Source: an uncultured Clostridium sp.
GTDB lineage: Bacteria > Bacillota > Clostridia > TANB77 > CAG-508
Reading direction: 5' to 3'
Assembly (NCBI GenBank): GCA_930990555.1
Contig: CAKNPW010000012.1
Span: 1 to 51,825, forward strand
Length of the DNA: 51,825 bases
Positions 42,482 to 49,793 of the stretch are shown piece after piece. The notes under the pieces are model-generated. The model did no database searches, was not told where the DNA came from, and worked only from the letters and a program-made list of their open reading frames with translations. Position numbers and translations under genes: made by a program. The first letter of the stretch is position 1. Each line of letters opens with the position of its first letter.

Positions 42482-42868
42482 ATGAAGGTTTATAAAGAGT
42501 ATAAAGAAATAGAAATAAAAGATATAAAAGGAGTTAAATGTAACAGAATTTGTAGCAGAAATTTAGAAAAGGTTTGTAGATATATGGAAGCCATAAAAAT
42601 GAATAGAATTAAGAAACCATTTGAAATTATTCAAAAAGAAAATGGATATTATATTTTTAGAGATGAAGCAAGATTAGTAGCAGCGAAAGCAGTAGGATAT
42701 GACAAAGTTCCATGTTTAATAAGAGATATAAAACAAGAAATCTTATTAAGAAAAATAAATAGAATATTTAAAATAGAAGATGAAAATTATGAAGTAAAAG
42801 GTAATATGAATGATGAAGAAAGATTGAATTTTTACAAAAATAATTATTATAAATTAAATAATTTATAA
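42482..42868 (+). CDS. ParB/sulfiredoxin-like small protein
   Basis: A 128-aa protein with the ParB-N-like core (KPFEIIQKENGYYIF, then DEARLVAAKAVGYDKVPC). Members of this fold bind CTP or act as nucleases in plasmid partition, but the DEARLV segment departs from the usual DGxxR motif. It follows the helicase loader by 74 bases with SD AAAGGA. A role in maintenance of the element is likely but not proven. Confidence 0.68.
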   Translation: MKVYKEYKEIEIKDIKGVKCNRICSRNLEKVCRYMEAIKMNRIKKPFEIIQKENGYYIFRDEARLVAAKAVGYDKVPCLIRDIKQEILLRKINRIFKIEDENYEVKGNMNDEERLNFYKNNYYKLNNL

Positions 42869-42885
42869 TAAAAAATAAGGAGAAA

Positions 42886-42923
42886 AGTACTTGGATTTTA
42901 ATAGAAAAAGTCCAAGTATTTTT
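42886..42923 (+). terminator. Terminator after the ParB-like gene
   Basis: TACTTGGA (42888-42895) pairs with TCCAAGTA (42911-42918), followed by TTTTT. Confidence 0.75.
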
Positions 42924-42983
42924 CAAAATATCGTGTGCATTTGATAGAAAAAAGTAATAATTTTAGTACTAAAAAGAAGAATA

Positions 42984-43044
42984 TTGTTGTCCTAACAAGC
43001 AATGAATTTCGTCAGCTCGAAATTCTATATGGGGAAATTCCCCA
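42984..43044 (+). other. Candidate oriT with two inverted repeats
   Basis: Just upstream of the relaxase gene, an 8-6-8 perfect inverted repeat (GAATTTCG 43004-43011, CGAAATTC 43018-43025) is followed by GGGGAAATTCCCC (43031-43043). Oligo inverted repeats next to a relaxase gene are the typical organisation of a transfer origin. The nick site is not visible. Confidence 0.5.
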
Positions 43045-43073
43045 ATCCCCTTTTTAAAGAGAGGAGAAATCAA

Positions 43074-44459
43074 ATGGCAACAACAAAAATATGGAAGGTA
43101 CAAAAAAGATTAGATCATGTAATTAACTATGCAACAAATAAAGAAAAAACAAAAAATAATTACAGCAAATATGGAATGGATGAGTTTGATAGTATTAGAC
43201 AAGTAATGGCTTATGCAACTAATCCAGATAAAACAGAAAAACAATTTTATACTACAGGGATAAATTGTGAAATAGAAGATGCAGTTAAACAAATGCAATT
43301 TGTAAAAATATTTTATGGAAAAGAAAATGGCATATTAGCGTTTCATGCATATCAATCTTTTAGTGAAGGAGAAGTTACTCCAGAAATTGCTCATGAAATC
43401 GGAGTAAAACTTGCAAATGAAATGTGGGGAGACAGATTTCAAGTTGTAGTATCTACTCACTTAAATACTCAACATATTCATAATCATTTTGTTATCAATT
43501 CAGTTTCATTTAAAGATGGGAAAAAGTATTATAGTAATTTTACTAATACAGCATTATTAAGAAAAATATCAGATGAAATATGTGAAGAATATGGCTTAAG
43601 TGTTTTAAAAGAAAATACTTGTAAATCTGGAATCAATTTTGAAAATTTTTATAAAAAATCTATGAGAGATTCAGATTATTATAAATTTGCAAAAGAAGAT
43701 ATAGATTATGCTATAGAACATTCTTGGAGTTATAAAGAATTCTTAAAAAGATTAAAAGAAATGGGATATGAAGTATATTTTAGAGCTAATAAAATTAGTG
43801 TGAGAAGGTATCCACATAAAAGAAATATTAGAATAGAAAGAGCATTTGGAGAAGAATATTCTATTGAAAATATTCAAAATAAAATTTGTAGTAGATATCC
43901 AAGTAGAGAAGAAGTAATAAAACCTAAAACTTATGATAGAAGATTATTTTATAAAGGTAGTACAAAGAAATTAAGAAAACCTAAAGGAATAATTGCTTTA
44001 TATTATTACTATTGCTATTTATTAAAAGTATATCCAAAGAAAAAATTAAACTATAAACTTACTCCAAAGATGAGAGCAGAAGTAAAAAAGATGGACAAGT
44101 ATTCAAAACAAATTAGGTTTATATGTAAGTATAAGTTAGAAACTATAAATGATGTAGAAAATTTAAAAGAACAGAAAAAAGAAGAGTTGCAAAAGATTTT
44201 GAATACAAGAAATAGGTTGTATTATAAAAGACAGAAATTAGATAATGAAAGTGAAAAAGATGTTATCACTAAAGAAATAATTAGTGTTACTTCTGTTGTA
44301 GACAAAATTAGAATAGAAACTAAGTTATGTGATGAAGTCAGTGATAATTCTAAGATGATGAAAGAGCAGATAAAAGAAATGAAGGACAAGGAACAAGAAA
44401 AAATAAATGTAAAAGAGAAAAAGAAAAACAAGGATAAAAAGAAAGATAAAAGCAAGTAG
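43074..44459 (+). CDS. MOBP-type relaxase (mobilisation protein)
   Basis: A 461-aa relaxase from ATG 43074 (SD AGAGGAGA). The start MATTKIWKVQKRLDHVINY resembles relaxases of Firmicutes mobilizable elements. The catalytic histidine triad is in HLNTQHIHNHFVINSV, and the N-terminal Tyr nucleophile is likely near residues 15-35. It nicks oriT and pilots the strand into the recipient. No coupling protein or type IV secretion genes are in the window, so the element depends on a helper. The C-terminal third is coiled-coil-like and Lys-rich. Confidence 0.88.
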   Translation: MATTKIWKVQKRLDHVINYATNKEKTKNNYSKYGMDEFDSIRQVMAYATNPDKTEKQFYTTGINCEIEDAVKQMQFVKIFYGKENGILAFHAYQSFSEGEVTPEIAHEIGVKLANEMWGDRFQVVVSTHLNTQHIHNHFVINSVSFKDGKKYYSNFTNTALLRKISDEICEEYGLSVLKENTCKSGINFENFYKKSMRDSDYYKFAKEDIDYAIEHSWSYKEFLKRLKEMGYEVYFRANKISVRRYPHKRNIRIERAFGEEYSIENIQNKICSRYPSREEVIKPKTYDRRLFYKGSTKKLRKPKGIIALYYYYCYLLKVYPKKKLNYKLTPKMRAEVKKMDKYSKQIRFICKYKLETINDVENLKEQKKEELQKILNTRNRLYYKRQKLDNESEKDVITKEIISVTSVVDKIRIETKLCDEVSDNSKMMKEQIKEMKDKEQEKINVKEKKKNKDKKKDKSK

Positions 44460-44497
44460 AACTGATGCAGAAATGTATCAGTTCTACTTGCTTTTGG
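44450..44497. terminator. Strong bidirectional terminator after the relaxase gene
   Basis: A 17-bp perfect stem (44450-44466 and 44477-44493) overlaps the end of the relaxase gene and is followed by TTTT. It separates the mobilisation genes from the restriction operon. Confidence 0.85.
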
Positions 44498-44525
44498 TGT
44501 TCTAAATAAAATATAACTAAAAAAC

Positions 44526-44554
44526 TTGACAAATAATTAAAATTGTGTTATAAG
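44526..44554 (+). promoter_or_regulatory. Promoter of the type I restriction operon
   Basis: TTGACA (44526-44531) and TATAAG (44549-44554) with a 17-base spacer and an extended -10 TG at 44546-44547. Confidence 0.75.
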
Positions 44555-44583
44555 ATGTTTAGAACAAATGAGAGGAGGCTTAT

Positions 44584-45150
44584 ATGAAGCTGGAAGATAT
44601 TGCAAATGTATATATTGGAGTAGTTCTTAAAAGAAAAGAAGCTGTATATAAAGGAATAAAAACGAATAAATATAAAGTTTTCAATATAAGATGCTACGAG
44701 GAAAATATAGAATATGATGATTTCTATAGCATGGAAAATTTAGGTGAATATGTTACGCAAAAAGGAGATTTGATTTTTAGACTTTCTTTACCTAGTAAAA
44801 TCATATTAGTAGATGAAAAAACAGAAGGACTATTAATTAATAACTTATATTGTATTATAAGATGTAATAATAAAAAAATAAAAAATGAATTTTTAAAATG
44901 GTTTCTAGAAAGTAAAGAAGCAAGTAGGCAATTAGAAACAATTATTATAGGAACTGCTGTCAAATCAATTCCAGTTGCAAAACTGAGATTAATAGAAATT
45001 CCAAATGTATCATTTAAAGAACAAGAAAAAATATCAAAATTAATTTCAAATTGGAATAAGCAAAAAGAATTATATAATCAAATGATAATAGAGAAAGATA
45101 ATTATTATAATTCAATAGTAAACAAAGTATTAAATGGAGGTAAGAAATAA
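44584..45150 (+). CDS. Half-size type I restriction specificity protein (single TRD)
   Basis: A 188-aa HsdS-like protein with a single target-recognition domain (MKLEDIANVYIGVVLKRKEA start) and one central/terminal helix ending KEQEKISKLISNWNKQKELY. A normal HsdS has two TRDs and about 400 aa, as in the second gene of this operon. It could act as a half-subunit that dimerises, or as a decoy or regulatory subunit. It opens the operon (SD AGAGGAGG) and is followed by hsdM after one base. Confidence 0.75.
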   Translation: MKLEDIANVYIGVVLKRKEAVYKGIKTNKYKVFNIRCYEENIEYDDFYSMENLGEYVTQKGDLIFRLSLPSKIILVDEKTEGLLINNLYCIIRCNNKKIKNEFLKWFLESKEASRQLETIIIGTAVKSIPVAKLRLIEIPNVSFKEQEKISKLISNWNKQKELYNQMIIEKDNYYNSIVNKVLNGGKK

Positions 45151-45151
45151 A

Positions 45152-46702
45152 ATGAACGAAAAACAATTACAGGATAAAATAAACGGAACAATTTGGTCAG
45201 CTTGTGATACTTTAAGAAGTAGCATACCAGGAGGAAATTATAAAGATTATGCATTAGTAATGCTATTTGTTAAATATTTAAGTGATACATATAAAGAAGA
45301 AAAAGAAAAAGCAAATAAAATGTACAAAGGTAATCAACAAATGATAGAAAGATATCTTTCTAGAAGTAAATTTATATTAAAAGAAGAATGTACATTTGAC
45401 TATTTATATAATAAAAGAAATGAAGAGAATATAGGGGAAATTATAAATAAGGCATTAGAAACAATAACAACTTTAAATGGAGTAAAATTATTAAATTTAT
45501 TTGCAGGTGTTGATTTTAATAGTGAAGTTGTATTTGGAAAAAAGAAAGAAAAAAATGCAATATTAAAGACTTTGTTATCAGATTTTAATAATGAAGATAT
45601 TGATTTAAGACCATCTAAAATAGGAAATTTAGATGTAATAGGAAATGCTTATGAATATTTAATTGCAAGATTTGCTGGAGATTCAGGTAAAAAAGGTGGA
45701 GAATTTTATACACCAGCTGAAGTTTCAACATTACTTGCTAAGTTGGTTGAACCTAAAGAAAATGACAGAATATATGACCCAGCATGTGGATCAGGCTCAC
45801 TATTATTAAAAGCAGTTAAAGAAGTTAAAGATAAAAAGGTTAGTGTGTATGGACAAGAAAGCAATAGCTCAACATATAATTTATGCAGAATGAATATGTT
45901 TTTACATGGAGTTAATGATGCACATATTGAATGGGGTGATACTTTAGCTAATCCATTACATTTGGAAAATGATGATTTAATGAAATTTGATGTAATAGTG
46001 TCTAATCCACCATTTTCTTTAGACAAATGGGCTAAGGGATTTGAAATAGGAAACACTGAAACGATAAGAGAGGGAAAAAAGAAAGATACATTTAAGATGG
46101 AAGCATCAATGGATCCATATAATAGATTTGTTTATGGAGTACCTCCAAAAAGTATAGGAGATTATGCATTTGTACAACATATGTTAAAAAGTTTAGCAGA
46201 TGATGGACGAATGGCAGTTGTACTACCTCATGGAGCATTATTTAGAGGTGCATCTGAAGGAAAGATAAGAAAAGGGATATTGGAAGATAATTTAATTGAT
46301 GCAGTTATAGGATTACCAGAAAACTTATTTTATGGAGTTTCAATACCAGCTACAATAGTTGTGTTTAAAAAGAATAGAACTAGAGATGATGTATTATTCA
46401 TTGAAGCAAGCCGTGAATATGAAAAAGGTAAAAATCAAAATACATTAACGAAAGAAAATATCCAAAAAATATTAGATACATATGAAAATTACAAAGAAGT
46501 TGAAAAATATTCTCATATTGCAACTATGGACGAGATTAAAGAAAATGAATACAACTTAAACATAAAAAGATATGTGGATACTTTTGAAGAGGAAGAAGAA
46601 ATAGATATAGAAGAAACAAAGAAAAACATAGCTAAAATAAATAAAGAACTTCAAGTATTAGAAAAAGAATTACAAGAATCATTAAAAGAATTGGGGGTAT
46701 AA
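45152..46702 (+). CDS. hsdM: Type I restriction-modification DNA methyltransferase HsdM
   Basis: A 516-aa N6-adenine methyltransferase. HsdM N-terminal helices include TIWSACDTLRSSIPGGNY. The SAM-binding motif I is YDPACGSGSLLLKA and the catalytic motif IV is SNPPFSLDKW; GGEFYTPAEV precedes them. Start ATG 45152 follows GGAGG by 11 bases. It methylates host DNA at the sequence set by the HsdS subunit and protects against HsdR. Confidence 0.95.
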   Translation: MNEKQLQDKINGTIWSACDTLRSSIPGGNYKDYALVMLFVKYLSDTYKEEKEKANKMYKGNQQMIERYLSRSKFILKEECTFDYLYNKRNEENIGEIINKALETITTLNGVKLLNLFAGVDFNSEVVFGKKKEKNAILKTLLSDFNNEDIDLRPSKIGNLDVIGNAYEYLIARFAGDSGKKGGEFYTPAEVSTLLAKLVEPKENDRIYDPACGSGSLLLKAVKEVKDKKVSVYGQESNSSTYNLCRMNMFLHGVNDAHIEWGDTLANPLHLENDDLMKFDVIVSNPPFSLDKWAKGFEIGNTETIREGKKKDTFKMEASMDPYNRFVYGVPPKSIGDYAFVQHMLKSLADDGRMAVVLPHGALFRGASEGKIRKGILEDNLIDAVIGLPENLFYGVSIPATIVVFKKNRTRDDVLFIEASREYEKGKNQNTLTKENIQKILDTYENYKEVEKYSHIATMDEIKENEYNLNIKRYVDTFEEEEEIDIEETKKNIAKINKELQVLEKELQESLKELGV

Positions 46703-46714
46703 AAGGAGAAAAAT

Positions 46715-47587
46715 ATGACTAACATGAACAATAAAGAAGTTGCAATACATGTAAAAGGTGGATTTTCAGAAAGAAAAGGTATAAAGAAATTTTCTGAAGT
46801 TGTGCAGACTAATAGTTTAGATAATAGAACTAGGAATAAATTGTATAATCAAGTTTATGAATTGTTAACAGACGAAGATAATAATTTTAAAGCAAATATT
46901 GTAAAATATATTTATATAGAAATTTTTTCATTATCAGTCGATGAAATTCCAATGGATGAATACGGATTTTTTGGTGATTGGGAAGAAATATTGGGAGTGA
47001 TAAAAGATATATTTACTAAAAATGAATATAATGAAGTTTTTGACTTTATAGAAGGTATTATAAATGGAATAAATTATTGTCAATATTATCATTACAAAAA
47101 AGAATGTTTTATTGAAAATATAAATTCAGTATTTTTAGAAGAAAATGTAAATTATAGAATTATAGGAGACAATATAACTGATATAATAGACGAAGAACAA
47201 ATAAAGAGTATTCAGGCTACATTAGATAATCCATATAAAGAAGTTTCAAGACATTATGCAAAAGCAATAGAGCAATTATATAGTGTCAAGGATTTTGACA
47301 ATTCTATTAAAGAGTCTATATCTTCGGTAGAAGCAATGTGCCAAATTATTACTAAAAAAAATGATGCTACATTAGGTGAAGCATTAAAGTTACTAAAAGC
47401 TAAGATACATCCAGCAATGAAAAGTGCTTTTGAAAAAATATATGGATATACAAGTGATGCGAATGGAATAAGACATGCGAATGGATTAGGTGAAGGAGAT
47501 TCAACATTTGAAGAAGCAAAATATATGTTGATTAGTTGTTCAGCATTTGTAAATTATTTAAAAGAGAATTTTGAAGAAGGAATATAA
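46715..47587 (+). CDS. AbiJ/HEPN-like protein between hsdM and hsdS
   Basis: A 290-aa protein. The first 130 residues (VKGGFSERKGIKKFSEVVQ) resemble the AbiJ N-terminal domain 4 family, and the last 110 form a HEPN-like helical bundle with GIRHANG, which gives the Arg-His pair of the catalytic R-x4-6-H motif. HEPN proteins of this kind are RNases in abortive infection. It is co-transcribed with the restriction genes: SD AAAGGAG, 12 bases after hsdM and 2 before hsdS. This suggests a back-up toxin that acts if restriction fails. Recognised from memory only. Confidence 0.65.
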   Translation: MTNMNNKEVAIHVKGGFSERKGIKKFSEVVQTNSLDNRTRNKLYNQVYELLTDEDNNFKANIVKYIYIEIFSLSVDEIPMDEYGFFGDWEEILGVIKDIFTKNEYNEVFDFIEGIINGINYCQYYHYKKECFIENINSVFLEENVNYRIIGDNITDIIDEEQIKSIQATLDNPYKEVSRHYAKAIEQLYSVKDFDNSIKESISSVEAMCQIITKKNDATLGEALKLLKAKIHPAMKSAFEKIYGYTSDANGIRHANGLGEGDSTFEEAKYMLISCSAFVNYLKENFEEGI

Positions 47588-47589
47588 AT

Positions 47590-48780
47590 ATGAGTGAATG
47601 GAAAAAAGTAAAATTAAAAGAACTAATAAAAGAAGTTAATGAAAGAAATAAAGATGAAAAAGTTAAAACAGTATTAAGTGTTACGAATTCAAGAGGTTTT
47701 GTGAGTCAAGAAGAATATTTTGAAGGCACAGTCCATAGTGCTAATATATCAAATTATAAAATAGTAAGAAAAAATCAATTTGCATATAACCCATCAAGAG
47801 TGAATGTAGGTTCCATTGATATACTTAAAGATTATGAATATGGTGTTTTAAGTCCAATGTATGTTGTTTTTGAAGTAGATATTACTAAATTGTTGCCTGA
47901 TTATTTTAAGTACTATTTTCAAACCAATAGATTTTTTGAAAATGTAAAAAACAATACTCAAGGTAGTGTAAGAAATAGTCTGAGTTTTAGAGCTTTAGCA
48001 GATTTTGATTATTTATTACCACCGATAGCAGAACAAGAAAAAATAGTTAAAATATTGAGAGATGCAGATTCTATTATTGAAAAATATGGATTATTATTAG
48101 AGGAAAAGAAACAATTTATTAAATCTCAGTTTATAGAAATGTTTGGGAATCCTATTAATAATAGTAAAAAAATTAAAACAGAAGAAATGACAAATATATG
48201 TGAAATAATAGATGGCTATAGAGGTAGCAATTATCCTAAATCAGGAGAATTTTATGAAAAAGAATACTGTTTGTTTTTAAATGCAAAGAATGTTACGAAT
48301 AATGGATTTTCTTTTGCAAATTGTATGTTCATAACAGAAAAAAAAGATAAATTGCTAGGAAAAGGCAAATTACAAAGAGGAGATATAGTATTAACAACTC
48401 GAGGAACTGTTGGGAATATTGCATTTTATACAGACGATGTACCATTTGATAATATGAGAATTAATTCAGGAATGGTCATATTAAGGATGAATAAAGAAAA
48501 AATAAATGAAGTATTTTTTATAGAACAGTTTAAGTTACAATTAGATAAAATTAAAAATAAAGTGGCAAGTGGTTCAGCACAACCACAATTACCAATTTCA
48601 AAAATGAAAAATATTAAAATTTTAATACCACCAATAGAAGACCAAAATAAATATGCAAATTTTATTAAACAAATTGATAAACAAAAATCTTTATTGGAAC
48701 AACAAAAGAAAAATTATGAAAATTTAAAAAAGGGTTTAATGCAAAAGTTGTTAACAGGAAAGGTTAAAGTAAATGTCTAA
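47590..48780 (+). CDS. hsdS: Type I restriction specificity subunit HsdS
   Basis: A 396-aa S subunit with two TRDs. The first begins SEWKKVKLKELIKEV, ending at LPPIAEQEKIVKILRDAD; a coiled-coil spacer IIEKYGLLLEEKKQFI follows. The second runs from MTNICEIIDGYRG to ILIPPIEDQNKYANF, then the C-terminal coil ENLKKGLMQKLLTGKVKV. It sets the recognition sequence for HsdM and HsdR. It overlaps the following gene by 8 bases. Confidence 0.93.
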   Translation: MSEWKKVKLKELIKEVNERNKDEKVKTVLSVTNSRGFVSQEEYFEGTVHSANISNYKIVRKNQFAYNPSRVNVGSIDILKDYEYGVLSPMYVVFEVDITKLLPDYFKYYFQTNRFFENVKNNTQGSVRNSLSFRALADFDYLLPPIAEQEKIVKILRDADSIIEKYGLLLEEKKQFIKSQFIEMFGNPINNSKKIKTEEMTNICEIIDGYRGSNYPKSGEFYEKEYCLFLNAKNVTNNGFSFANCMFITEKKDKLLGKGKLQRGDIVLTTRGTVGNIAFYTDDVPFDNMRINSGMVILRMNKEKINEVFFIEQFKLQLDKIKNKVASGSAQPQLPISKMKNIKILIPPIEDQNKYANFIKQIDKQKSLLEQQKKNYENLKKGLMQKLLTGKVKVNV

Positions 48781-49765
48781 TTTTAAAATAAAAATAGATA
48801 TGAAGAAAATTGAAAAAGATTTAAATAAACAATTAGAAAAAATTGCTTATGAACAACAAAAAGAGTTGATACTAAAAAATAAAATAGAAAAAGGTGATAA
48901 TGAGATGACGATTTTACCACAAAAGGAAGAAGAATTATTACAAATTATTTTAAATAAATATGATGGAAATGAAGAAATGAATGTAAATGGAAATACAGAA
49001 GACTTACCAAAAAATATGCGTTTTGGACTAAAAGATATCTTTAACACATTAAAATTATATAACTATATTGCAGAATGGAATTTTTATATAGGAGGAGAAT
49101 GGTTTGTAGTACTTAATCAAGAAGGAATAGACTATTTTGAAAAGAAAGGGATGAGGCAAGAATTGTTTGAAGAATTAGCAGATAATGAGAAGAAACTATT
49201 GAAAGAGATTGTAGATACAGAAGCAAATGGTGGAAACATTTCTGAGTTGTTAGCAAATAAAGTTGATTCAGACGAAAAAGATATAGTTAGGAGTGTTATA
49301 GGTTCGTTAAGAAAAAACGGACTATTAAATGTAAGTTGGGCTTCAGGTACAGTATATAATGCCAGTTTGACTAATCCAGGAAGAACTTATTTTGAAAGAG
49401 AGGAGAAATATTTAAAAAGAATGGAATCAAACAAAAGTAATATTTATAATTTTGGTGATATAAGCATCGATGGAGGAAATTTCGTAGCTGGAGATGTTGT
49501 AAATTCAGTATTAAAAGTAGATAGACATATTACACAAATAGAAAAAGAGATTGAAGAAAAAGCTGATGACAACGATAAAGAAAATTTAAAAACAATACTA
49601 GAAGATGCAAAAGAAATAATGGAAAATATAAAAAATAATGGAGTAATTGAAAAAAGAAAAGGATTCTTCAAAAAGTTAACAGAACATGCAAATAAATATG
49701 GATGGTTTTATGCAGAAATAGTTAATCTAATTGGAACAGCAGTTTTGACTAAAATTGGAGGATAG
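48773..49765 (+). CDS. Unknown operon protein with a GNFVAGD-type motif
   Basis: A 330-aa protein, not recognised as a whole. It has an N-terminal helix rich in Lys, two winged-helix-like stretches (LKEIVDTEANGGNISELLA and EKDIVRSVIGSLRKNGLL), then NFGDISIDGGNFVAGDVVNS, a beta segment resembling the short GDFVxGD linker repeats that precede effector domains in some bacterial defence proteins. The last 60 residues are helical, with a hydrophobic end IVNLIGTAVLTKIGG. It lies between hsdS and hsdR. The start could be 48773 or a later ATG (48905). Confidence 0.55.
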   Translation: MSNFKIKIDMKKIEKDLNKQLEKIAYEQQKELILKNKIEKGDNEMTILPQKEEELLQIILNKYDGNEEMNVNGNTEDLPKNMRFGLKDIFNTLKLYNYIAEWNFYIGGEWFVVLNQEGIDYFEKKGMRQELFEELADNEKKLLKEIVDTEANGGNISELLANKVDSDEKDIVRSVIGSLRKNGLLNVSWASGTVYNASLTNPGRTYFEREEKYLKRMESNKSNIYNFGDISIDGGNFVAGDVVNSVLKVDRHITQIEKEIEEKADDNDKENLKTILEDAKEIMENIKNNGVIEKRKGFFKKLTEHANKYGWFYAEIVNLIGTAVLTKIGG

Positions 49766-49793
49766 GAAATTTAATTTATGGGGGGCAAATTAA

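Noticed and set aside
43002..43073. ATG at 43002 as the relaxase start
   Set aside because: It overlaps the inverted repeats of the candidate oriT and has no SD; ATG 43074 has a GAGGAG SD and starts like known relaxases.
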